NCBI GenBank assembly: GCA_017959645.1
Contig: JAGDAE010000067.1
Location: 1-5,265 of the forward strand
DNA length: 5,265 nt
Source of the DNA: Kiritimatiellia bacterium
Lineage (GTDB): Bacteria > Verrucomicrobiota > Kiritimatiellia > RFP12 > UBA1067
Reading direction: 5' to 3'
Shown piece by piece: positions 1 through 5,265 of this stretch (within the stretch, counting starts at the first letter, position 1; each line of letters begins with the position of its first letter). The position numbers and the translations under genes are program-made. The notes under the pieces were generated by a model. That model was not told the DNA's origin. It did no database searches and saw nothing but the letters and a program-made list of their open reading frames with translations.

Positions 1-344
1 AGATTCTGGGCGACGGCGCGTACGGGGAGCTGGCGGAGATTTTCGGCGCGCGCGGAATCGACGGGGCATGGGCGAAAGCAGCGGCGGGACGGCGGATGAA
101 CGAGATTCTCGAAGCGGTGATCGCGGAGGCGGACGACGAAACGGCGACGCGGAAGGCTTTCTACCGCACGCTGCTTTCGTTTGCGCGGCAATGGATGGTC
201 GACGGCAGCCTCGACCGGGCGAAGGCGTATCGGAACATCGAGGCGATCGAGGAGGCGTACCGCCAGCGCGACAGCTCGCTGAAGGACGAAACGATACTTT
301 CGTTGCTGGCCGACCGCATCGAATGGCCGGAAGACCGGCGGTAG
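1..344 (+). CDS. 3' end of a gene, possibly DNA polymerase III subunit delta' (C-terminal domain)
   Basis: The frame beginning at base 3 is open from the window edge to the TAG at 342-344, giving at least 113 residues of a protein whose start lies upstream. An ATG at 96 exists, but the frame continues before it with equally normal composition (ILGDGAYGELAEIFGARG), so it is probably internal. The fragment is all helical: residues 53-64 (FYRTLLSFARQW), then 78-108 around KAYRNIEAIEEAYRQRDSSL and ETILSLLADRI. The pattern of an 'I-x-A-I-x-x-A' helix, a short polar turn and a closing 'LLxxRIE' helix resembles the C-terminal oligomerisation domain of clamp-loader delta' (HolB), which sits in the replisome clamp loader. 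No ATPase motifs are visible because that part is outside the window. The coding call is firm; the family is a moderate inference, and another helical clamp-loader or regulatory protein is possible. uup follows after 27 bases. Confidence 0.6.
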   Translation, partial: ILGDGAYGELAEIFGARGIDGAWAKAAAGRRMNEILEAVIAEADDETATRKAFYRTLLSFARQWMVDGSLDRAKAYRNIEAIEEAYRQRDSSLKDETILSLLADRIEWPEDRR

Positions 345-371
345 CGGCCGCGGAAACATGGATATCCCCCG

Positions 372-2027
372 ATGAGCGATTTTCTGCTGTCGTTGAAGGA
401 CGTTTCGCTGGCGTTCGGCGGTCCTGCGGTTCTGGACGGCGTTTCCCTTTCGATAGAAAAGGGTCTCCGCGCCGCGCTGACCGGGCGCAACGGCGAGGGC
501 AAGTCGACGCTTCTGAAGGTGATGGCCGGCGAACTCGAGCCCGACGGCGGCGAGATTGTGAGAGCGCCCGGGCTGAAGACGGTCTACGTTTCGCAGGAGG
601 TGCCGGCCGACCGCCCGGACGACGCGGCGTTCAATGCGCTTTCCGGCGGCGGACGGCGGCGGAAGATTCTCGAGGAGGCGCTTTTGCGCAAGCCCGATCT
701 GCTGTTGCTGGACGAGCCGACGAACCATCTCGACATCGAGGCGATCGACCGTCTCGAGGCGGCATTGCGGCGGGCGAGGGAGACGGCGGTCGTCATCGTC
801 ACCCACGACCGGAGGTTTCTGCGGCGGGTGGCGGAGAAGATATACGATCTCGACCGCGGGGAGCTTTCGGGATGGGAGTGCGATTATGCGACGTTTCTGA
901 AGCGCAAGGCGGAACTCATGGCCGACGAAGAGACGTACTGGGCGCGCAAGTCGAAGCGGCTCGTACGCGAGGAGGCGTGGATACGCAAGGGCGTCAAGGC
1001 GAGAACCACCCGCAACGAAGGACGGGTCGCGGCGCTCGAAAAACTGCGCGCCGAATTCGCCGCCCGCCGTTCTGCGGCGGGAACCGCGTCGATACGAATC
1101 GACGCCGCGGCACCGGGAGGGGTCAGGGTGGCGAAAATCGAGAACGTCGGCTTTGCGTACGGCGACAGGCCGGTGATAAGGGATTTCACCGCAGACATCC
1201 TGCGCGGCGAGCGCATCGGCATTCTCGGCGGCAACGGCGCGGGAAAGACCACGCTGCTCAATCTGATAACCGGACGGCTCAAGCCGACGTCGGGAAAGAT
1301 CTCGCTCGGGACCGGCGTCGAAATCGCGTTTTTCGACCAGTTGCGCAGCGAGATGGATCCGTCGCTCACCGTCGCCGAAAATCTCGCGCCCGACCGCGAC
1401 GAGATAACGGTTGGCGGCGTGAAGAAGCACGTCTATTCGTATTTGGCCGATTTCCTTTTCACCCCCGAACGCGCACGGACGCCGGTGAGGGCGCTGTCGG
1501 GCGGCGAACGCGCGCGGCTGATGCTCGCGCGGCTTTTCATGAAACCGTCCAATCTGCTGGTGATGGACGAGCCGACCAACGATCTCGACGTCGAGACGCT
1601 GGAACTTCTCGAAGAGCAGCTGGCGGCGTACGGCGGAACGCTGCTTCTGGTTAGCCACGACCGCGAGTTTCTGGACAATGTCGTGACGTCCACGTTCGCG
1701 CTTGAGGGCGACGGGAAGGTGGGATGCTATCCGGGCGGATACGAAGACTATCTCAGACAGCGCCCGAAACGCGGCCGGGAGAACGGCCCGGCGCCGGCGC
1801 CGGGCCGGCCGCCGCCGAAAGCCAGGGACGGACGCCTTTCCTACAACGAAAAACGCGAACTCGAGACGCTGCCTGACGAGATCGATGCGCTCGAGCGCGA
1901 GATCTCCGGAATTCTCGCGTCCGATCCGCGCGAAAACAGGGACGACTTCGCGCGCGTCCCCGCGCTGCAAGCGGAACTGGACTCGAAGGTGGAGCGTTGG
2001 GCCGAGCTCGAGGAGCGCGCGGAATGA
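372..2027 (+). CDS. uup: Uup-type ABC-F ATPase with a shortened first ATPase domain
   Basis: This 551-residue soluble protein has two ABC ATPase domains and no membrane segments. ABC1 has Walker A GRNGEGKST (38-46), a Q-loop at Q75, signature LSGGG (90-94), Walker B LLLLDEP (110-116) and H-loop H145. A linker at about 190-230 carries the Uup hallmark EEAWIRKGVKARTTRNEGRV. ABC2 has Walker A GGNGAGKTT (286-294), Q323, signature LSGGE (375-379), Walker B LLVMDEP (395-401) and H429. A Pro/Gly/Ala-rich spacer (about 470-487) leads to the C-terminal coiled coil, LSYNEKRELETLP and onward, typical of Uup. E. coli Uup, as I recall it, is about 635 residues. The shortfall is mostly in ABC1, where only 14 residues separate Q75 from the signature instead of about 75-80, so most of the helical and arm region is absent. 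ABC-F proteins act on ribosomes, and Uup is also linked to transposon precise excision and branched DNA. The ATG at 372 is the only possible early start in this frame, and no clear Shine-Dalgarno precedes it. The stop overlaps the next start as ATGA. Confidence 0.95.
   Translation: MSDFLLSLKDVSLAFGGPAVLDGVSLSIEKGLRAALTGRNGEGKSTLLKVMAGELEPDGGEIVRAPGLKTVYVSQEVPADRPDDAAFNALSGGGRRRKILEEALLRKPDLLLLDEPTNHLDIEAIDRLEAALRRARETAVVIVTHDRRFLRRVAEKIYDLDRGELSGWECDYATFLKRKAELMADEETYWARKSKRLVREEAWIRKGVKARTTRNEGRVAALEKLRAEFAARRSAAGTASIRIDAAAPGGVRVAKIENVGFAYGDRPVIRDFTADILRGERIGILGGNGAGKTTLLNLITGRLKPTSGKISLGTGVEIAFFDQLRSEMDPSLTVAENLAPDRDEITVGGVKKHVYSYLADFLFTPERARTPVRALSGGERARLMLARLFMKPSNLLVMDEPTNDLDVETLELLEEQLAAYGGTLLLVSHDREFLDNVVTSTFALEGDGKVGCYPGGYEDYLRQRPKRGRENGPAPAPGRPPPKARDGRLSYNEKRELETLPDEIDALEREISGILASDPRENRDDFARVPALQAELDSKVERWAELEERAE
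1784..1807. repeat. 24-base perfect palindrome inside uup
   Basis: Bases 1784-1807 equal their own reverse complement over all 24 positions. They are purely G and C (centre GCGCCGGCGC, flanked by CGGCCCG on the left and CGGGCCG on the right) and symmetry stops at A1783/G1808. The stretch encodes the Pro/Ala/Gly linker between ABC2 and the C-terminal coiled coil of Uup. It could fold into a very stable hairpin in the mRNA. There is no T-tract after it and it lies mid-gene, so it is not a normal intrinsic terminator. It may simply result from GC-rich codons for a Pro-Ala-Pro-Gly linker. Confidence 0.7.
2011..2015 (+). promoter_or_regulatory. Shine-Dalgarno for folK-eamA
   Basis: AGGAG lies 8 bases before the ATG at 2024, inside the last codons of uup. 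It decides the start: translation from 2024 gives MRAIVSLGSNLGD, the exact beginning expected of an HPPK. The alternative in-frame ATG at 1997 would add nine residues (MGRARGARG) with no family counterpart. The ATGA overlap with the uup stop suggests translational coupling. Confidence 0.7.
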
Positions 2028-3337
2028 GGGCGATCGTTTCGCTGGGTTCCAACCTCGGCGATCGCGGGAAGCATCTCGCCGATGCGCTCGATGCGCTTTC
2101 GGCGCTCCCCGATACGCGGCTTGTGAAAGCGAGCCGCGTTATCGAGACCGAGCCGGTAGGCGTGCCCGAACGGTACTCGTCGCTGAAATTCCTCAACCAG
2201 GTCGCGGTGTTCGAAACCGGACTCGATGCGCACGGATTTTCGCGTCTGATGCACAAGATCGAAGATTCGCTCGGACGGGTCAGGGAAGTCGCGAACGGAC
2301 CGCGCACAATCGACATAGATCTCGTCGATTTCGGCGGAATGCGGCTTGACGAACCCGATCTCACTCTGCCGCATCCTCGCGCGAAGGAGCGTGAATTCGT
2401 GACCAAGCCGCTCGCAGAACTGGGAATATCGCTTTGCCCGCTGCGGAGAATCGCCGCCGGCGCCGTCCTTACCGCGCTTTCGGTGACTGGGTTCGCGTCC
2501 ACATTCGTGTTCGGTTCGGCGCTGGCGGGGGAGCGGCACGGTATTTCGGCGGAGGTGCTGGCTTTTCTGCGCTTTCTGGTCTCCGGCTCGGTGATGCTCG
2601 CGATTGCGCTTTCAACGAGAGACGGCAGGCGAAAGCTGTTTTCGCCGTCGGTTGCGGATTTTGCGGCGATGGCGTGGCTGGGGCCGGTCGGCACGAGTCT
2701 GATGGCGTGGTGTGTGTTCATGGGATGCGCGAGGGTAAGCGCCGCGAACGCTTCGATGGCCGACGCTCTGGCTCCGCTGTTCATCTTCGCCGTCGCCGCG
2801 CTCAAGGCGCTGCATATCGGACCGCGCGAACTTGCCGGACTGTTCTTCGGCTTTCTCGGAGTGCTGCTGGTCATCGGAATCGTGAATACGGACGGCATCG
2901 CGCTCGAGGCGTATACGGCCGGCGACGTGTATGTGATGCTGGCGGCGGCGACCTGGGGCGTCTACACGGTTTGCGGACGCGGTCTGATCGCGCGGCTGGG
3001 GTCGTCGGTGTTCACCACATGGACCATCATTTTCGGAACTTTGGCGATCGGACTGTGTCTGCCGTTCGCCGACGGCGCATGGCCGTCGACGGCCGGCGAA
3101 TGGTTCATGGTGGCGATGCTGGGGCTGGTCTCGACGCTCTTGCCGTTCTGGACGTGGAATGCCGCCCAGAAATACGTTTCGATGTCCGTTCTCGGGGTGA
3201 GCGCGTATTTCACGCCGGTCGTGGCGGTCGCGCTGGCTCTCGTTTTTCTTGGCGAGCGGGCGACGTTTCTGCAGTGGACGGGAACCTTGCTGATCGTTCT
3301 GGCGGCGATGGTCGAGACCGGGGGGAAAAAGAAATGA
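2024..3337 (+). CDS. HPPK (FolK) fused to an EamA/DMT-family transporter
   Basis: The gene encodes 437 residues in one open frame. Residues 1-135 are 6-hydroxymethyl-7,8-dihydropterin pyrophosphokinase, the folate-pathway enzyme that moves pyrophosphate from ATP to hydroxymethyldihydropterin. Visible motifs are SLGSNLGD (6-13), ETEPVG (41-46), FLNQV (56-60), GPRTIDIDL (92-100) with the metal-binding pair D97 and D99, and LPHPR (115-119). Residues 143-437 form a full EamA/DMT carrier with ten predicted helices, roughly 144-167, 176-197, 210-234, 238-260, 269-288, 299-322, 329-349, 358-381, 387-409 and 412-431, in two five-helix repeats. FLGERATFLQWTGTLLIVLAAM is typical of this family's end. 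R141-R142 just before helix 1 and the terminal KKK fit a cytosolic N- and C-terminus, which places HPPK in the cytosol. The HPPK C-terminal tail (about 20 residues in the E. coli enzyme) is replaced by helix 1. The transported substrate cannot be read from the sequence. A small drug or metabolite exporter is the usual default, and a pterin link is speculation. Confidence 0.9.
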   Translation: MRAIVSLGSNLGDRGKHLADALDALSALPDTRLVKASRVIETEPVGVPERYSSLKFLNQVAVFETGLDAHGFSRLMHKIEDSLGRVREVANGPRTIDIDLVDFGGMRLDEPDLTLPHPRAKEREFVTKPLAELGISLCPLRRIAAGAVLTALSVTGFASTFVFGSALAGERHGISAEVLAFLRFLVSGSVMLAIALSTRDGRRKLFSPSVADFAAMAWLGPVGTSLMAWCVFMGCARVSAANASMADALAPLFIFAVAALKALHIGPRELAGLFFGFLGVLLVIGIVNTDGIALEAYTAGDVYVMLAAATWGVYTVCGRGLIARLGSSVFTTWTIIFGTLAIGLCLPFADGAWPSTAGEWFMVAMLGLVSTLLPFWTWNAAQKYVSMSVLGVSAYFTPVVAVALALVFLGERATFLQWTGTLLIVLAAMVETGGKKK

Positions 3338-4881
3338 AGGCCAAGCTGGTGCTGGCGTCCGCAATCGCGATCGTTGCATTGTGCGTCTTTGCCGGACGCT
3401 ACGGCAAGATGGACGCGAAAATCGTCCTCGGCCGGCTTGCGCTCGGCGACGACACAATCGGGGAATCCGCGCTTTACGGCGAGTGCGCGGTGGTCGCGAA
3501 CGCCGAAAGCGACAGCGTATTCTGTTTCGATGCAACCGGCGGCCGTTCGCGTCCGCCCGAGAACGCCGTTGCCGTCGATTCCGGCGGCCGCGTATGCGCC
3601 CTTTTCGACGCAAGGACCGGCGGCAGGCTTCCGCTCATTGTGCGTTTTTCCGACCGTTCGCGGTTCGGTCCTGCGGGGCTGATGGCGAAGAATGCGCTCG
3701 GCATACGCGCGGCCGGAGAAGACGCCGCCGGCATGACGGCCAACGAATCGTGGCATCTCGCGCACTCCGGGGGCGAAATCGAAGGAATCGCGCTTGCGAG
3801 GATGGCGGCCGGGGCGATTCGCGCTTTGCCGGCGGCCGTCAGGCGCGACGCGAACGAAGACGGCACGACCTGGCTGACCGCGCTTACGCTGATGAGAAGG
3901 GCGAAAAAGACGGCGACAGACGACGAATCCTACATGAGCGGAGCGACCCACGCTCCCCTGATCTCCGCCTCCGATATCGACGAACGGCGGCTTATGGAGC
4001 TCGCTGCCGCCATGGACGACTGCATAACGCCGCCGCCGGTCTTTACCGTGCTCGACTGTCCGGCGGTGGCGACAGCTCCCGAAACCGACGCCTACGCATT
4101 CTCGGTCACCGGTTTCGCCGGAAGAATCGTGTTCCGCATGAAGGCGGCGACGGTAAGATATGCGCGTCCGGCATGGAGGACGCTTTCGGACGGCGGCGGG
4201 AAGGTCGAGATACGGGGTGTCGGCGACGCCGGCGACGAGGTCGATGTCGAGATGTCGGGTTTCGCCGCCGCAGGCAGGGTTGATATCGGCTGTTTCGCGG
4301 TGGCGGGGCCGTCCGACATTTCGATTCCGGCGATCTGCAGCGTCAACTTTCCGGCGCCGCTCCAGATTCTCGATGTCGCGGTCTCGAATCTCGCCGCGCG
4401 CGGATATCTCGCCGGGGACGTCTTCGGTCAGGCGATCGCCGCCGCATACCGCGAACGCAAAATCCGCGGCATGAAGATGACACTCGCCGATCTCCCGGCC
4501 GAAATCAGGGGCGAGGCGGATTCTCCTGGCGGCTTGCCGGTCGCGATGTGCGACTTCACCGGCGACGGGCTTGGAGATCTTGCGGTCGATTGCGGTTCGC
4601 GCGGCGTTTCGCTCTACGAAAGAATAAGGGAGGGCGGCTACAGGAAAATCGGTTCCGTCGGCCGCTGCCGCGCGGGCATAGTGCCGAAATCGGACGGTGC
4701 GGCCGCGTTGCTGGCGATCTCGCCGCTCGAAGGCGGGCTTTTTGCCGCCGATCTCGTCGAGGCGAAAGACGGGGAGCTTTCGTCCGAGCGGCTTTGCGAA
4801 GGAATTGCCGACCTCGATCGCATCGGGGCGGCCGGCGAATCTTCTCTTTTTTGGGTATGGGGGAAGCGAAATGGGCGCTAG
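3334..4881 (+). CDS. exported or membrane-anchored protein of unknown function with an FG-GAP-like motif
   Basis: I do not recognise the family of this 515-residue protein. It begins MKAKLVLASAIAIVALCVFA, with two lysines, a hydrophobic core at 5-20 and a possible signal peptidase I site after VFA at residue 20, so it is exported or N-terminally anchored. C17 lies within the hydrophobic core after L16 and does not make a good lipobox. The rest is soluble, rich in Gly, Ala and Asp, with scattered Cys residues that could pair outside the cytoplasm. Near the C-terminus, DFTGDGLGDLAVD (407-419) matches the Ca-binding loop of FG-GAP/VCBS beta-propeller repeats, followed by a blade-like stretch (GVSLYERI, then GYRKIGSV). 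I can see only one convincing copy, so a whole propeller is not demonstrated. The ATG at 3334 overlaps the previous stop as ATGA. GGGGGGA at 3320-3326 is a weak ribosome-binding site. The codon style matches its neighbours. Its downstream partner is also an exported protein. Confidence 0.8.
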   Translation: MKAKLVLASAIAIVALCVFAGRYGKMDAKIVLGRLALGDDTIGESALYGECAVVANAESDSVFCFDATGGRSRPPENAVAVDSGGRVCALFDARTGGRLPLIVRFSDRSRFGPAGLMAKNALGIRAAGEDAAGMTANESWHLAHSGGEIEGIALARMAAGAIRALPAAVRRDANEDGTTWLTALTLMRRAKKTATDDESYMSGATHAPLISASDIDERRLMELAAAMDDCITPPPVFTVLDCPAVATAPETDAYAFSVTGFAGRIVFRMKAATVRYARPAWRTLSDGGGKVEIRGVGDAGDEVDVEMSGFAAAGRVDIGCFAVAGPSDISIPAICSVNFPAPLQILDVAVSNLAARGYLAGDVFGQAIAAAYRERKIRGMKMTLADLPAEIRGEADSPGGLPVAMCDFTGDGLGDLAVDCGSRGVSLYERIREGGYRKIGSVGRCRAGIVPKSDGAAALLAISPLEGGLFAADLVEAKDGELSSERLCEGIADLDRIGAAGESSLFWVWGKRNGR

Positions 4882-5265
4882 AACCGCTTTCGCCGTTTTT
4901 GCTGCAGTATCGGCGGTTTTCCGCGCGACGGCCGGCTCGACGCCTTTCATGCTGTCGCTGCTGCAGCCGGTGCAACTGCCGGATGGCGGGCGCGACGTAG
5001 GCGGCGTCAGAATCTCGCTGGTCTACGGCGGTTGCCGCAACATGAAAGGGCTCGACCTCGGCATCGCCGGACATTGCGACGGCGATTTCTCCGGCCTTGC
5101 GGTCGGCGGCGTCAATATCGTCGACGGACGGCTCTTCGGCGTGCAGGTTGGACTTGTGAACTGGAACGGAAACGGGGAATCGGGCTCCCATTCGATTGGC
5201 GTGCAGGCGGGGCTTCTGAACAACGCCGGCGATCTCGGCGGCGTGCAGTATGGGTGGATCAACCG
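4871..5265 (+). CDS. surface repeat protein, LA_2272-like, 5' part
   Basis: The gene runs off the window; 131 codons are visible without a stop. It starts at the ATG at 4871, 11 bases inside the preceding gene, with GGGGGAAG at 4859-4866 as a possible ribosome-binding site and no other in-frame ATG nearby. Residues 1-21 (MGARTAFAVFAAVSAVFRATA) look like a signal peptide, probably cut near ATA/GS. After LLQPVQLPDGGRDV come repeats starting at G45, G60, G75, G90, G110 and G124, each roughly 'G-V/L-x-x-G-L-x-N' plus a polar turn. Clear units are GVQVGLVN (90-97), GVQAGLLN (110-117) and GVQYGWIN (124-131). The lead-in 'VGGVRISLVYG' is also typical of proteins annotated as LA_2272-family surface repeat proteins, which are common in spirochaetes and gut PVC bacteria. 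A regular beta fold on the cell surface is likely. The molecular function of the family is unknown to me. Confidence 0.82.
   Translation, partial: MGARTAFAVFAAVSAVFRATAGSTPFMLSLLQPVQLPDGGRDVGGVRISLVYGGCRNMKGLDLGIAGHCDGDFSGLAVGGVNIVDGRLFGVQVGLVNWNGNGESGSHSIGVQAGLLNNAGDLGGVQYGWIN

Noticed and set aside
96..344. Independent 82-residue gene starting at the ATG at 96
   Set aside because: The same frame is open back to the window edge with normal protein-like composition, so this is more likely the 3' end of a longer gene.
68..1654. Long + strand open frame of 528 codons covering the first half of the window
   Set aside because: It is dominated by Arg and Gly with no family motifs and lies over uup in another frame. 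It is a GC-rich shadow of the real genes.
1784..1807. Intrinsic terminator
   Set aside because: The palindrome lacks a following T-tract and lies within the uup coding region.
1997..2023. Upstream start for the FolK-EamA gene at 1997
   Set aside because: It would add MGRARGARG with no match to the family. The ATG at 2024 has AGGAG at the right distance and gives the standard HPPK N-terminus.
1753..2898. - strand open frame of 381 codons
   Set aside because: Ser/Arg/Pro-rich product opposite the end of uup and the FolK domain. It is a composition shadow.
3382..3384. Lipoprotein cysteine (C17) in the exported protein at 3334
   Set aside because: The residue before it is Leu, not Gly, Ala or Ser, and the cysteine is inside the hydrophobic core, so a lipobox is not supported.
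2962..4950. Long - strand open frame of 662 codons
   Set aside because: Arg-rich, low-complexity product antisense to two well-supported genes, with no recognisable domain.
1..5265. Mobile elements, CRISPR arrays, tRNA or rRNA genes, phage genes
   Set aside because: No transposase motifs, terminal inverted repeats, spaced direct repeats or RNA-gene signatures were seen. The window is almost entirely accounted for by five + strand genes.

Overview
This window is a compact, GC-rich stretch of bacterial chromosome with every gene on the + strand. Apart from one 27-base gap it is entirely coding, and consecutive genes from uup onward overlap by 4 to 11 bases, so it reads as one operon cut at both ends. 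No phage, insertion sequence, RNA gene or CRISPR array is visible. The style points to a PVC-group bacterium (Kiritimatiellota, Lentisphaerota or Verrucomicrobiota). This rests on GC-rich codon use with Arg-rich shadow frames, a surface-repeat protein of the LA_2272 type and an orphan secreted protein. It is an inference, not a proof.

Layout: (1) 1-344, the 3' end of a gene resembling the C-terminal helical domain of the DNA polymerase III delta' clamp-loader subunit. (2) 372-2027, a clear Uup-type ABC-F ATPase whose first ATPase domain lacks roughly 60-65 residues between the Q-loop and the signature motif. (3) 2024-3337, one uninterrupted reading frame joining a folate-pathway HPPK (FolK) domain to a complete ten-helix EamA/DMT transporter. 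(4) 3334-4881, an unrecognised exported or membrane-anchored protein with one FG-GAP-like calcium-loop motif near its C-terminus. (5) 4871 to the window edge, the start of an exported protein built of about 15-residue 'GVQxGLxN' repeats.

The first half is housekeeping (replication, ribosome-associated ATPase, folate synthesis) and the second half is envelope or surface. The transition happens inside a single gene, the FolK-EamA fusion, which is the most unusual item here. The shortened Uup is the second. The last two genes, an exported FG-GAP-like protein and a surface repeat protein, overlap by 11 bases and may work as a pair, but nothing in the sequence states their function.
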